Positions 41,515-53,673 of a stretch of DNA of 64,000 bases are shown here, one piece after another. Positions within the stretch are counted from its first letter, which is position 1. Each line of letters begins with the position of its first letter. The translations under genes and the position numbers were made by a program. The stretch comes from an uncultured Bacteroidales bacterium (GTDB lineage: Bacteria > Bacteroidota > Bacteroidia > Bacteroidales > Bacteroidaceae), in the NCBI GenBank assembly GCA_902771725.1, contig CACXXT010000021.1, forward strand, positions 4,684 through 68,683, given 5' to 3'. Below the pieces are notes generated by a model. It saw only the letters and a program-made list of their open reading frames with translations. It did not search any database and was not told where the DNA came from.

Positions 41515-43317
41515 CTATTCATCACTCAAGTCTGCCATCATCTGCCTGTACAGTGCAAAGACGTGGCTGCGACGGATGAATCCGATGAAGGTGCCCTGAT
41601 CGTCTACTACGGGAAGAGTCCAGGCAGAGGTGCGGTCGAAGGCAGCCATGACGATGTCCATAGGATCACCGACTTTTAAGCGGGCAGCGTAGCGGGACAT
41701 GAGGTCACGTACGTGAAGGGTATGATAGAGCTCCGTGCGGAACATGACATGCCGCACGCGGTCGAGAACGAGCACTCCGAGGAGATGCTGCTGGTCATCT
41801 ACCACAGGGAAGATATCGCGTTCGGAAGATGAGATCTGACGGACAATCTCGCCGAGGTCGTCGTCGGGATGCAGGTGCTCCTCATAGCGCTGGATGACGG
41901 AGTCCATAGACATCAGCGTGAGCACGGCCTGATCCTTATTGTGGGTGACGAGCTCTCCCTTGCGAGCCAGACGCATGGTGTAGATACTGTGGGGCTCGAA
42001 GATGATGATGGTCAGGTAGGCACAGACAGCCACAATCATCAGGGGGAGGAAGAGGCCGTAGCCGCCGGTGAGCTCGGCGATGAGGAAGATACCGGTCAGC
42101 GGGGCATGCATGACTCCGCTCATCAGTCCTGCCATTCCCAATAGGGAGAAATTGCTCTCGGGGACGTTCGGCAGATTGAACAGCTGGAAGTCAAACGCCG
42201 AAAGCAGGTTCCACAGCGAGGCGAAAAGGAAACCGGAGACGCAACCCAGGAAGAGCGACGGCGCAAAGGTACCGCCGCAACCGCCGCCGCTGTTGGTCGC
42301 CGTAGTGGCAAAGACCTTGAAGACAATGATGCCGGCGAGGTAGAGGAGCAGCAGGTGGGGAGTGGCGTAGAAGAAGGAGCCCTCGAGCACCTGGTTCCAG
42401 TCGGCTTGCGTCTGACCGTTGAGGAGAAGGCGTATCATGCCATAGCCCTCACCATAGAGCGAGGGGAAGAGGAAGATGAGCACACTGAGAATGGGACTGG
42501 CGATGAGGAATCGCCTCCAAGGGGAGCCGAGACGCCGGAACTGGTCTTCGAGCCAGTTCATGACGCGGGTGAAGTAGAGCGAGACAAGTCCGCAGAACAC
42601 ACCTAATAATATATACGCGGGCACGCGTTCGATGGCAAAAGCGTTGATGAGGTGGAACTCGAAGAGGTTACCCGTGCCGGAAATGGCAAAGGTGACGGCA
42701 GCTGCAGTGACGCACGAAACGAGCAACGGCAGCAGGCTGCCAAGGGTGAAGTCTATCATCAGGACCTCAAGGGTGAAGACGAGGCCCGCGATAGGTGCCT
42801 TGAAAATACCGCTGACGGCCCCTGCGGCTCCACAGCCCACCAGGAGCATCATCTTCTTGGAATCCAGTTGGAAGACTTGTCCCAAAGTACTGCCAATGGC
42901 AGAACCTGTGAGTACAATAGGTGCTTCGGCACCGACACTACCTCCGAATCCGATGGTGATGCCCGATGCCACGACGGAAGACCAGGTATTATGGGGCTTG
43001 ATGCGACTTTGCTTGCGGGCTATAGCATATAGGATCTTCGTGATGCCATGCCCAATGTCATCACGGACGACATAGCGCACGAAGAGTCCGGTGAGCAGGA
43101 TGCCGACGACAGGATAGACGAGGTATGGCCAGTTGGCCCCGGTGATAGAGAAATGCTGTGTCAGCAAGTCCTCGATGGCTCCAATAAGCCACTTCAGCAG
43201 GAGGCCGGCCAAGGCGGTGAGGACACCGATGAAGAGGGCCAGCAGAAGCATAAACTGCTTGTCCGTGATATGGCGGGAGCGCCAGAGGAGAATGCTATCG
43301 AAGGAGGGTGCTTTCAT
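41515..43317 (-). CDS. clcN: ClC-family chloride channel/antiporter with CBS domains
   Basis: 600 residues. ClC membrane core (about 20-440) with the signature blocks GFGGSVGAEAPIVLTGSAIG (the gating Glu is kept as the E of GAEAP), GCGAAGAVSGIFKAPIAGLVF and NSGGGCGGTFAPSLFLG. A tandem CBS pair at about 468-595 (DLGEIVRQISSSERDIFPVVDD and DPMDIVMAAFDRTSAWTLPVVDD) probably senses a nucleotide. It follows tsaC by 84 nt. The stop codon lies directly against the DUF559 element. clcN is a label by family; chloride versus proton exchange cannot be settled here. Confidence 0.9.
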   Translation of the reverse strand: MKAPSFDSILLWRSRHITDKQFMLLLALFIGVLTALAGLLLKWLIGAIEDLLTQHFSITGANWPYLVYPVVGILLTGLFVRYVVRDDIGHGITKILYAIARKQSRIKPHNTWSSVVASGITIGFGGSVGAEAPIVLTGSAIGSTLGQVFQLDSKKMMLLVGCGAAGAVSGIFKAPIAGLVFTLEVLMIDFTLGSLLPLLVSCVTAAAVTFAISGTGNLFEFHLINAFAIERVPAYILLGVFCGLVSLYFTRVMNWLEDQFRRLGSPWRRFLIASPILSVLIFLFPSLYGEGYGMIRLLLNGQTQADWNQVLEGSFFYATPHLLLLYLAGIIVFKVFATTATNSGGGCGGTFAPSLFLGCVSGFLFASLWNLLSAFDFQLFNLPNVPESNFSLLGMAGLMSGVMHAPLTGIFLIAELTGGYGLFLPLMIVAVCAYLTIIIFEPHSIYTMRLARKGELVTHNKDQAVLTLMSMDSVIQRYEEHLHPDDDLGEIVRQISSSERDIFPVVDDQQHLLGVLVLDRVRHVMFRTELYHTLHVRDLMSRYAARLKVGDPMDIVMAAFDRTSAWTLPVVDDQGTFIGFIRRSHVFALYRQMMADLSDE

Positions 43318-43401
43318 TATTTGATCGCGAATTTCGCGGAGTAATAGGATTTCCCGCGCCTTACGGCACGGGCACAGTGGCTATTATTCAGGAGCGGGGA
43401 G

Positions 43402-43977
43402 TTATTTACGGATAATGGTGACTTCGCCGGTGGGAGTAAGCTTGATGATGGAGGAGGGTTCGTGGCGGGAGGTGTCGCGCTGGCGGGAGAGGCAGACGTA
43501 ATCGACAGCCCTCTTGATCTCTTCGGAGATATCGGCGAAGGTCTGGGGGGCAGGCTCGCCGCTGATGTTTGCGGAGGTGCTGACGATGGCCTTCTGGAAC
43601 CGGTAGCAGAGCTGCTGCGAGAACACCTCGGAGGTGACGCGCAGCCCCACACTGCCGTCCTCTGCCAGGAGATTTGGAGCCAAGCCGGTGACACCATTGA
43701 GGATGACGGTGGTCGGACGGGTGGCAAGGTCAATGATGTCCCAGGCTACATCAGGCACGTTGCGGACGTAGCGCTGCAGTCGTCCCGGACTGTCGACGAG
43801 GCAGATGAGCGCCTTGGAGTCCTCACGGCGCTTGATTTCAAAGACCTTCCGGACAGCCTCCGGATTCGTGGCATCGCAGCCGATGCCCCAAATGGTGTCG
43901 GTGGGATAAAGGATGGTGCCGCCCTGGCGGAGCACCTCCACCGCCTTTCTTATATCTTCGTCTCTTTCTCTACTCAT
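43402..43977 (-). CDS. tsaC: L-threonylcarbamoyladenylate synthase (Sua5/YciO/YrdC family)
   Basis: 191 residues. Makes threonylcarbamoyl-AMP from threonine, bicarbonate and ATP for tRNA t6A37. YrdC core motifs: GGTILYPTDTIWGIGCDA (10-30 region), KRREDSKALICLV, RPTTVIL, GSVGLRVT and IVSTSANISGEPAP. No C-terminal Sua5 domain. Start overlaps the stop of prfC as TAATG. Given YciO/YrdC paralogy, the exact activity is not certain, but mtaB in this window acts on the same t6A pathway. Confidence 0.88.
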   Translation of the reverse strand: MSRERDEDIRKAVEVLRQGGTILYPTDTIWGIGCDATNPEAVRKVFEIKRREDSKALICLVDSPGRLQRYVRNVPDVAWDIIDLATRPTTVILNGVTGLAPNLLAEDGSVGLRVTSEVFSQQLCYRFQKAIVSTSANISGEPAPQTFADISEEIKRAVDYVCLSRQRDTSRHEPSSIIKLTPTGEVTIIRK

Positions 43978-45593
43978 TAGAATTCGGATGTGAAGTGGAA
44001 CTTGATGTGCTCGAAGTCCTGCTGCGCCATGGAGAGAACGTAGGCGGAATCGGCAAGGAAGACGTCGCGGCCTTCGAGGTCGCGGGCCATATACTGGTAC
44101 TTGCGTTTCTTGAAGGACTCCAGCTGTACGGGGTCATCGCTTTCAATCCAGCAGGCCTTGTAGAGGCTGGCCGGTTCCCAGCGGCACTTGGCACCATACT
44201 CGTTCTCGAGGCGGTACTGAATGACCTCGAACTGCAGCTGACCTACGGTGCCGATGAGCTTGCGGCCGTTGAACTGGTTGATGAAGAGCTGTGCTACGCC
44301 TTCGTCCATGAGTTGGGCAATACCCTTCTCCAGCTGCTTGGTCTTCATGGGGTCTGCGTTCTCGATGTACTTGAAGAGCTCCGGCGAGAAGCTGGGCAGC
44401 CCGCGGAAATGGAGCTGTTCGCCCTCGGTGAGGGTGTCGCCAATCTTGAAGATGCCGTTGTCCGGCAAACCCACGATGTCACCCGGCCAGGCTTCGTCGA
44501 TGGTGGACTTGCGCTGGGCCATGAACTGGGTTGGCGAGGAGAAGCGCACGGTCTTGCCCTGACGCACATGCAGATAAGGAGCATTGCGCACGAACTTGCC
44601 GGAGCAGACCTTGCAGAAGGCGATGCAGGAACGGTGGTTGGGATCGATGTTAGCCGTGATCTTGAAGACGAATCCGGTGAACTTCGGTTCTTCGGGCTGT
44701 ACGTCGCGCTCCTCGGCCTTGGTTGGACGAGGCGAGGGGGCTATCTCGACAAAGCAGTCGAGGAGTTCCTTCACGCCGAAGTTGTTCAGTGCAGAGCCGA
44801 AGAAGACCGGCGCCACTTCAGCATCAAGGTAAGTCTGGCGGTCGAACTCCGGATAGACACCCTCGATGATTTCGAGGTCTTCACGCAGTTTGGCAGCGTC
44901 GTCGGAACCTACGTAGTTGTCCAGCTCCTCGGAATCGAGCTGCACACTCACCTTCTCGGTTACGCGCTGCTTGTCGGGAGTGAAGAGGTTGAGATTCTGC
45001 TCGTAGATGTTATAAACACCCTTGAAGCGAGCGCCCTGATTGATGGGCCATGAAAGCGGACGCACCTTGATTTGCAGTTCCTCTTCGAGTTCATCGAGGA
45101 GGTCGAAGGGATCCTTGCCTTCGCGGTCCATCTTATTGATGAAAACGATGACGGGAGTCTTGCGCATACGGCAGACGGTCATCAGCTTGCGGGTTTGGGT
45201 CTCCACACCCTTGGCACCATCGACCACGATGATGGCAGAGTCCACGGCAGTGAGAGTGCGGAAGGTGTCTTCTGCGAAGTCCTGGTGACCGGGGGTGTCA
45301 AGGATGTTGACCTTGTACTCGGGTGCGACGGCACCGTCGCCTGCACTGAGCAAAGAGGGTGCGTCGGGAGTATAGTCGAATTCCATGACGGAGGTTGTCA
45401 CGGAGATACCGCGCTGTTTCTCGATATCCATCCAGTCGGAGGTGGCGGTCTTCTTGATTTTATTGCTCTTTACGGCACCGGCCACCTGAATCTGTCCGCC
45501 GAAGAGGAGGAACTTCTCGGTCAGGGTGGTCTTACCTGCATCTGGGTGCGATATGATGGCGAAGGTTCGCCTGCGTTCTATTTCTTGGTTCAA
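43977..45593 (-). CDS. prfC: Peptide chain release factor 3
   Basis: 538-residue GTPase that recycles RF1/RF2 from terminating ribosomes. G motifs: G1 [15 protein letters not shown]3 [15 protein letters not shown]4 [23 protein letters not shown]; later domains with [25 protein letters not shown] and the C-terminal [18 protein letters not shown]. Length is normal. Probably first gene of prfC-tsaC-clcN. No obvious -7 box was found in the 103 bp before it. Confidence 0.95.
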   Translation of the reverse strand: MNQEIERRRTFAIISHPDAGKTTLTEKFLLFGGQIQVAGAVKSNKIKKTATSDWMDIEKQRGISVTTSVMEFDYTPDAPSLLSAGDGAVAPEYKVNILDTPGHQDFAEDTFRTLTAVDSAIIVVDGAKGVETQTRKLMTVCRMRKTPVIVFINKMDREGKDPFDLLDELEEELQIKVRPLSWPINQGARFKGVYNIYEQNLNLFTPDKQRVTEKVSVQLDSEELDNYVGSDDAAKLREDLEIIEGVYPEFDRQTYLDAEVAPVFFGSALNNFGVKELLDCFVEIAPSPRPTKAEERDVQPEEPKFTGFVFKITANIDPNHRSCIAFCKVCSGKFVRNAPYLHVRQGKTVRFSSPTQFMAQRKSTIDEAWPGDIVGLPDNGIFKIGDTLTEGEQLHFRGLPSFSPELFKYIENADPMKTKQLEKGIAQLMDEGVAQLFINQFNGRKLIGTVGQLQFEVIQYRLENEYGAKCRWEPASLYKACWIESDDPVQLESFKKRKYQYMARDLEGRDVFLADSAYVLSMAQQDFEHIKFHFTSEF

Positions 45594-45696
45594 GGGAGTA
45601 TGGAGTTTAAGGGGTTGTGTAAGGGGAATGGGGGAATGAGGTTACTGGGGAGGCTAAGCCAACCGGCGGGGCGGGGGCAACAAAGTGCCCGGGGGA

Positions 45697-46719
45697 CTAT
45701 AGGAGTTCTTGGAGGCAGTCGCGGAGGCTGTCCTCCCAATAGGGGATTTCGAGGTGGTAGGTCTGCTTGATCTTTGTCTTGTCGAGGACACTGTAGTGGG
45801 GACGGGCCGCCGGAGTCGGGTACTCGGTGGTATGGAGCGGGCGTACGTGGCAAGTGGTGATGCCTGCCAGGCGATGAATGGCCTTGGTGAAGTCGTACCA
45901 CGAACAGACACCCTCGTTGGAGAAATGATAAACACCAGGCTGAACGCCCTGCGTGATGGCAGCCATGATGGCAGCAGCCAGGTCTCTGGCGTAAGTGGGT
46001 GTTCCTATTTGGTCAAAGATTACACCGAGCTCGGTTTTCTCGCGGCCCAGGCGTAACATCGTCTTCACGAAGTTATTCCCGAAGCGGCTATAGAGCCAGG
46101 CAGTGCGGATGATGAGGGCCGAGGGATTTGCCGCGAGAACGGCCTGTTCGCCAGCGAGTTTGGTGCGGCCGTAGACGGAGTTGGGACAAGTGGGGAGGTC
46201 CTCGGTGTAGGGGGTGTGGGCGGTGCCGTCGAAGACGTAGTCGGTGGAGATCTGAACCAGCTGACCGCCACGGCCCTGGATGGCTGCGGCAAGGTAGCCG
46301 GGAGCGGTGGCATTCAGGAGGGCTGCCCGGTCTGCATCGGACTCAGCGCGGTCCACTGCGGTGTAGGCGGCACAGTTGACGATGAGGTCTACGGAGTGCT
46401 CCTCCACGAAGGAGAGGACGGCGGCGGAGTCGGTGATGTCCAGGGAACTGACGGCGGACGAACTGACGGCGGACGAACCGCCGTCCACTGAACCCGAGGC
46501 GGGGGAAGGGGAAGAGCCCGAGGCGGGGGAAGGGGAAGAGCCAGGGGCGGGGGAAGGGGAAGAACCAGGGGCGGGGGAAGGGGAAGATGCAGACGCAGCG
46601 GGGACGGGAGCGGGCACTACGTCCGTGAAGAGCCAGAGGTATTCGGGATGAAGCCGGGCTTGCAGCTGCATCTCATTGCCGAGCTGCCCGCAGGCGCCAG
46701 TGACGAGGATTGTTTTCAT
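45697..46719 (-). CDS. rfbD: dTDP-4-dehydrorhamnose reductase with repeat insertion
   Basis: 340 residues; reduces dTDP-4-dehydro-L-rhamnose to dTDP-L-rhamnose for surface polysaccharide. Short-chain reductase fold: TILVTGACGQLGNEM (NADPH loop), DLIVNCAAYTAVDRAESD, ISTDYVFDGT, catalytic YGRTKLAGEQ and the C-terminal RPHYSVLDKTKI. Enzymes of this family are near 285 residues. The extra length is an insertion at about 35-92 made of SPSPAPGS-type repeats followed by SSAVS units, placed after the beta strand LWLFTDV and before LDITDSAAV. It is coded by a minisatellite and should loop out from the enzyme surface. Function is probably kept. Confidence 0.9.
   Translation of the reverse strand: MKTILVTGACGQLGNEMQLQARLHPEYLWLFTDVVPAPVPAASASSPSPAPGSSPSPAPGSSPSPASGSSPSPASGSVDGGSSAVSSSAVSSLDITDSAAVLSFVEEHSVDLIVNCAAYTAVDRAESDADRAALLNATAPGYLAAAIQGRGGQLVQISTDYVFDGTAHTPYTEDLPTCPNSVYGRTKLAGEQAVLAANPSALIIRTAWLYSRFGNNFVKTMLRLGREKTELGVIFDQIGTPTYARDLAAAIMAAITQGVQPGVYHFSNEGVCSWYDFTKAIHRLAGITTCHVRPLHTTEYPTPAARPHYSVLDKTKIKQTYHLEIPYWEDSLRDCLQELL
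46446..46591. repeat. Minisatellite inside rfbD: 24-bp x4 and 15-bp x2
   Basis: Four 24-bp units (46496-46519, 46520-46543, 46544-46567, 46568-46591) built around GCGGGGGAAGGGGAAGA, with changes at two or three positions, plus two 15-bp copies AACTGACGGCGGACG (46446-46460, 46461-46475). All units are multiples of three, so changes in copy number keep the reading frame. Confidence 0.92.
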
Positions 46720-46774
46720 ATAGATGGAGTCAACTATTCAACTATCAACTTTTCGGTTGTCTTCTTTAATATAA

Positions 46775-47317
46775 TCACAGTTCCAACTCCCCTGCCCTCT
46801 CCTTTCTCCATGCGTCGGCAAGGAGTGCGAGCAGGTGCGAGATGTGAGTTACGGCTTCCTGTGTTTCTTTGGAAATAGGCTTCTGCTGCAGACGGAGTAA
46901 CATAGTGCCATAGAGCGCCTCGAAGCAGTTCTCCAGTTCGGGGGCATCAGTGTGACCACTGCGAGAACGGAACTCGACGATGAAAGGCAAAGCCTTGTAG
47001 TAGGCCGCCGAATAAAAAGGGTGCTTGGTGCTCTGCAGCAGCTGCTGGTGGAGGTCCGTCAGCAGGGAAATCGTTCCCTGATTGATCTGCAGGTGACCTT
47101 TTTCCATTTTCCCCTCCTCGCGCATCATCTGACAGAGGTCGCCGAGCCATTGGGCTTCGGCAGCCCGGTCTTCCTCGCTGTAGTCAAACCGTGCGACATA
47201 CTCGTCACGCAGTCGGTCGGCATCGCACCCATAGGCTCGCAGGGTATCTTCCAGCTGCCACATATACAGCAGGTACTCAGCAACGTTCTTATCTTTCAGT
47301 TGTTTGGCTATCTTCAC
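46775..47317 (-). CDS. DUF4924 family protein
   Basis: 180-residue soluble, mostly helical protein of the Bacteroidetes DUF4924 family. The start MKIAKQLKDKNVAEYLLYMWQLEDTLRAYG and later GHLQINQGTISLLTDLHQQLLQS, FYSAAYYKALPFIVEFRSRSG and ELENCFEALYGTMLLRLQQKPIS are conserved features of the family. No catalytic motif or membrane segment is seen. Function unknown. It lies between rfbD (about 55 nt) and the LysE-type transporter on the same strand. Confidence 0.82.
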   Translation of the reverse strand: MKIAKQLKDKNVAEYLLYMWQLEDTLRAYGCDADRLRDEYVARFDYSEEDRAAEAQWLGDLCQMMREEGKMEKGHLQINQGTISLLTDLHQQLLQSTKHPFYSAAYYKALPFIVEFRSRSGHTDAPELENCFEALYGTMLLRLQQKPISKETQEAVTHISHLLALLADAWRKERAGELEL

Positions 47318-47361
47318 GACTCCATCCTCCTAATTCTCAGCTTTCAATAATCCGACTTCAA

Positions 47362-48015
47362 TTAATACAACGTCAGTCCCAGCAGTGTAGAGAACAAGCC
47401 GAGCGCCGAAACGGTCATCACGATGACACCTATTATTTTATTAATGAGAGAAATGCGTTCGAGTTCAAAAGTAGCACGGAGCTTGTCCACCACATAAGTG
47501 AGTCCGTACCACCACAGCATAGCTCCGAGGAAAATGCTCAGGTAGCCCAGTGTCTGCTGCCCTATGTGTTCGGGCACCACGAAGGTGAAGCGGGCAAAGA
47601 GCGCCAGGAAGAGGAAGATGATGAGCGGGTTGCTGACGGTGACGAAGAAGCCCGTCAGGCCATTGTAGGCCAGCGTTCCCTTTTCGGTGGAAACCTTTCG
47701 CAAATGAGGTTTCGTCCGGAAGGTGTAGTATCCGAAGGCGAAGAGGATGATGCTGCCAAAGAGCTGGAGGAAGTACATCGTGCGGGGCTGCTCGATGAAT
47801 TCCAGCACAAAGCTCATACCAAAACCCGTCATGAGGGCGTAGATGATGTCGCTCACGGCAGCGCCCAATCCGGTGACCAAACCATACCAGCGTCCCTTGT
47901 TCAAAGTGCGCTGAATACACAGCACACCCACAGGCCCCATAGGAGCACTTGCGACGATGCCTACGAGGAGACCTTTGACGGTCAAATCGAGTAAAGTTAC
48001 ATGTTCAAACCACAT
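47362..48015 (-). CDS. LysE/RhtB family amino-acid exporter
   Basis: 217-residue inner-membrane protein with six hydrophobic segments. The start after MWFEHVTLLDLTVKG has the LysE-family block LLVGIVASAPMGPVGVLCIQRTLNKGRWYGLVTGLGAAVSDIIYA, with the PxGPVG motif, and later GLTGFFVTVSNPLIIFLFLALF. Likely exports an amino acid or related small molecule; the substrate cannot be assigned. The open frame reaches 48159, but the upstream 48 codons are Lys/Phe/Cys-rich and overlap probable leader DNA, so the start at 48015 is chosen. Confidence 0.85.
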   Translation of the reverse strand: MWFEHVTLLDLTVKGLLVGIVASAPMGPVGVLCIQRTLNKGRWYGLVTGLGAAVSDIIYALMTGFGMSFVLEFIEQPRTMYFLQLFGSIILFAFGYYTFRTKPHLRKVSTEKGTLAYNGLTGFFVTVSNPLIIFLFLALFARFTFVVPEHIGQQTLGYLSIFLGAMLWWYGLTYVVDKLRATFELERISLINKIIGVIVMTVSALGLFSTLLGLTLY

Positions 48016-48135
48016 ACAGGGCACAAAGTTCGGCTTTTTCTTCGAAAAAAAGAAAGAAAATGGAAGAAAAGCGCATTCTTCCCTGCAAAAATGCATTTTT
48101 CTTAGCTTTTTCTTCCTCTCCTGACAAACTTTTAC

Positions 48136-48143
48136 TACCTTTG
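48136..48143 (+). promoter_or_regulatory. -7 box of the ROK kinase gene
   Basis: TACCTTTG, 57 nt before the ATG at 48201. Confidence 0.6.
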
Positions 48144-48200
48144 GCGCCTGAATAGTCATTCCAGCAAATACCAGAACCCTAAAGTATAAAACTTAAAAAA

Positions 48201-49163
48201 ATGGAAAAGAAACCTTATGTTATTGGCCTCGACCTGGGAGGCACCAACTCTGAATTCGGAATCGTTGACCAGAATGCCAACATCATTGCCTCGACCCGTG
48301 TGAAGACAGCCGGACACGGCAATGATCCCAACCAGTATGTGGATGACTGCGTGGCAGCCCTTCGTCCCATTATCGAACAAGTGGGCGGCATAGAGAAAAT
48401 ACATGCTATGGGAATCGGAGCCCCCAATGGCAACTACTACAGCGGTGCTATCGAGTTCGCCCCCAACCTCCCGTGGAAGGGCAAGATTCCTCTCGCACAG
48501 ATGTTCTCGGAGCGTCTGGGTATTCCCGTGCGCTTGACGAACGATGCCAACGCCGCAGCTATGGGCGAGATGCAATATGGTGCAGCCCGCGGCATGCAGA
48601 ACTTCATCATGATCACCCTCGGCACGGGCGTAGGTTCGGGTATCGTCGTCAATGGACAGATGGTGCTTGGCTGCGACGGTATGGCCGGCGAATTGGGCCA
48701 CGTGATTGTTGAGAAGGACGGTCGTCAGTGCGGTTGCGGCCGCAAGGGCTGTCTTGAAGCCTACTGCTCTGCTACAGGCGTTGCCCGCACGGCACGTGAG
48801 ATTATCGAAAAGACGGATAAGCCGACAATCCTCCGTGACATACCCCTCGACAAGATCGAATCGAAGGACGTCGCCATCGCCGCTGGCAAGGGTGACGAGG
48901 TGGCCAAGCAAATCTTCGAGGAAACAGGACGCATCCTCGGTGAAGCCTGCGCCAACTTCGCTGCCTTCAGCTCTCCCGAGGCTTTCATCTTCTTCGGTGG
49001 TCTGACCAAGGCTGGCGACCTCATCATGGAGCCCATCAAGAAAGCTTATGAAAAGAGCGTGCTACGCATCTTCAAGGACAAGGCTAAATTCCTCGTCAGC
49101 GAACTGGATGGTGCCGGAGCAGCCGTGCTCGGTGCCAGCGCTCTGGGATGGGAGGTGAAGTAA
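48201..49163 (+). CDS. ROK-family sugar kinase (glucokinase-like)
   Basis: 320 residues. ATP-binding start GLDLGGTNSEFGIVD (about 8-22); catalytic NDANAAAMGE (Asp in the ND pair, about 114-123); ROK zinc motif CGCGRKGCLEAYCS (about 176-189) with GELGHVIV before it. Phosphorylates glucose or a related hexose with ATP. No helix-turn-helix, so it is an enzyme and not a ROK repressor. Glucose is the most frequent substrate for Bacteroidetes members of this type. pepT starts 20 nt downstream on the same strand. Confidence 0.9.
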   Translation: MEKKPYVIGLDLGGTNSEFGIVDQNANIIASTRVKTAGHGNDPNQYVDDCVAALRPIIEQVGGIEKIHAMGIGAPNGNYYSGAIEFAPNLPWKGKIPLAQMFSERLGIPVRLTNDANAAAMGEMQYGAARGMQNFIMITLGTGVGSGIVVNGQMVLGCDGMAGELGHVIVEKDGRQCGCGRKGCLEAYCSATGVARTAREIIEKTDKPTILRDIPLDKIESKDVAIAAGKGDEVAKQIFEETGRILGEACANFAAFSSPEAFIFFGGLTKAGDLIMEPIKKAYEKSVLRIFKDKAKFLVSELDGAGAAVLGASALGWEVK

Positions 49164-49182
49164 AGAGAAATGAAAAGTGAAT

Positions 49183-50412
49183 ATGGAAAGTGAAAGATTA
49201 ATAACGCGTTTCCTCGACTACATCAGCTACGACACCCAATCCTCCGAAGAGGCTGAGGGCTGTCCGAGTACTCCTAAACAACTGGACTTTGCACGCCACT
49301 TGGCAGAATCCCTTGAAGAAATGGGGCTGGAAGAAGTGGAAATGGACGAGGCTGGCTACATCTATGCCACCCTGCCCAGCAACATCCCCGCCGAAGTGCC
49401 TACCATCGGCTTCATCTCACACTACGACACCAGTCCCGACTGCTCTGGAGCCAATATAAAGCCCCGCATCGTGGAACACTACGACGGCGGCGACATCGTG
49501 CTCGATGCAGCTGAAGGCATCGTCACCTCCCCCAAGATGTTTCCCGAGATGCTGGATCACGTGGGCGAAGACCTCATCGTCACGGACGGCCACACCCTGC
49601 TGGGAGCCGACGACAAAGCTGGCATCGCCGAAATCGTGGAAGCCATGGCGTACCTGATGGAACACCCCGAAATCTCCCACGGCCGCATCCGTGTGGCCTT
49701 CAATCCCGACGAGGAGATCGGTGCCGGAGCTCATCTGTTCGATGTAGAAAAGTTCGGTGCCGAATGGGCTTATACGATGGACGGTTCTGAGGTTGGCGAA
49801 CTGGAGTACGAGAACTTCAACGCTGCCAGCGCCACCATCCGCATCAAGGGGCTCAACGTTCACCCGGGTTATGCCAAGGACAAGATGCGCAATGCCTGCC
49901 TCATCGCCACGGAGTTTGCGCGCGAGATGCCAGCTGCCGAGGTGCCCGAGCGCACCGAGGGCTACGAGGGATTCTATCACCTCACGGGCATCAAGGCCAC
50001 TGTCGAAGAAGCCACCCTCAGCTACATCATCCGCGATCACGACCGCCAGCGCTTCGAGGAACGCAAGAACTTCGTGGCCGACCTGGCTGCCGTCTTTGAG
50101 GAACGCTACGGCGAAGGTATTGTCACCGCTGATATCCGCGACCAATACTACAACATGAAACAGCAACTCGAGGGCAAGGAGCACATCATCGACATCGCCC
50201 GCCGAGCCATCGAAGAAGCTGGTATGGAGTGCAAGGTCAAGGCAATCCGTGGCGGCACCGACGGCGCACAGCTCAGTTTCAAGGGTCTCCCCTGCCCCAA
50301 TATCTTTGCCGGCGGCCTCAACTTCCACGGCCGCCACGAATTTGTGCCCATCCAGTCCATGCAAAAAGCGACGCAGACGGTGGTGAACATCTGCAAGATT
50401 GTAGCTGAATAA
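49183..50412 (+). CDS. pepT: Peptidase T (tripeptide aminopeptidase)
   Basis: 409-residue M20B zinc aminopeptidase that removes N-terminal residues from tripeptides in the cytosol. Metal and catalytic motifs: [10 protein letters not shown] (first metal His), [13 protein letters not shown] (bridging Asp), [17 protein letters not shown] (catalytic Glu pair), [17 protein letters not shown] and the final [24 protein letters not shown] and [17 protein letters not shown] two codons upstream (49177) could also start it; ATG at 49183 is preferred. It ends at a bidirectional terminator shared with the opposite WG-repeat gene. Confidence 0.95.
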   Translation: MESERLITRFLDYISYDTQSSEEAEGCPSTPKQLDFARHLAESLEEMGLEEVEMDEAGYIYATLPSNIPAEVPTIGFISHYDTSPDCSGANIKPRIVEHYDGGDIVLDAAEGIVTSPKMFPEMLDHVGEDLIVTDGHTLLGADDKAGIAEIVEAMAYLMEHPEISHGRIRVAFNPDEEIGAGAHLFDVEKFGAEWAYTMDGSEVGELEYENFNAASATIRIKGLNVHPGYAKDKMRNACLIATEFAREMPAAEVPERTEGYEGFYHLTGIKATVEEATLSYIIRDHDRQRFEERKNFVADLAAVFEERYGEGIVTADIRDQYYNMKQQLEGKEHIIDIARRAIEEAGMECKVKAIRGGTDGAQLSFKGLPCPNIFAGGLNFHGRHEFVPIQSMQKATQTVVNICKIVAE

Positions 50413-50452
50413 AAAAACGAACCTATGTTTGTAAGCCAACGAACATAGGTTG
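50412..50452. terminator. Bidirectional terminator between pepT and the WG-repeat gene
   Basis: AACCTATGTT (50420-50429) / AACATAGGTT (50442-50451) stem; seven As at 50412-50418 make a T tract on the minus strand, so it is strongest for the WG-repeat transcript. Confidence 0.8.
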
Positions 50453-50829
50453 CCCTGTCTGTCAATATGAAAGAAAGCGCCAGAGGAATCCTCCACGGCC
50501 GCCTCACCGCGGGTGAAGGACCGAGCACTCGCCCACCGGCAAGGGATGACGACCTCTCCGTCCTTATTGACATATCCCCACTTGCCATCAGCAGCCTGCA
50601 CCACAGCCAGATCCTCACTGAAAGAATAGACGCGCTGCCACGTACAGGGAATGACCAACTGGCCTTTCTCATCTATAAATCCATATTGTCCCCGCTCATC
50701 CCGCACCCAGGCACGTCCACAATGAAAACCGCGTACATCGCGCCATCGGCATGGAATGACGATGTTTCCGTCCTTATCGGCAAAGCCGACAAGGCCTTGT
50801 TGCCTAATGGGTTGCAGTCGATATGCCAT
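50413..50829 (-). pseudogene. WG-repeat protein lacking a stop codon before its terminator
   Basis: About 125 codons with three clear WG (KWG) repeats: GLVGFADKDGNIVIPCRW, QYGFIDEKGQLVIPCTW and KWGYVNKDGEVVIPCRW, each followed by a short variable strand, and the start of a fourth ending in FHIDRQGNL. After that the frame does not stop: it runs through the terminator hairpin (50420-50451) and stays open antisense to pepT to 49417. Natural WG-repeat proteins close with a stop before the terminator. So the 3' end is probably lost by a deletion or rearrangement against pepT. It follows the beta-galactosidase gene by 25 nt. WG-repeat proteins have no firmly known function. Confidence 0.55.
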
Positions 50830-50853
50830 AATTCCGGAAGTATGAGTCCGTTG

Positions 50854-53667
<2,814 letters not shown>

Positions 53668-53673
53668 TTACTG

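Noticed and set aside
43995-45053. A 352-codon frame opposite prfC
   Set aside because: Antisense shadow of a clear release factor 3.
48016-48159. N-terminal extension of the LysE-type exporter
   Set aside because: 48 residues rich in Lys, Phe and Cys without likeness to the family; the membrane protein begins naturally at 48015.
49417-50408. C-terminal 330 residues of the WG-repeat frame as a real protein domain
   Set aside because: This part is wholly antisense to pepT, which has complete M20 motifs, and lies after a terminator.
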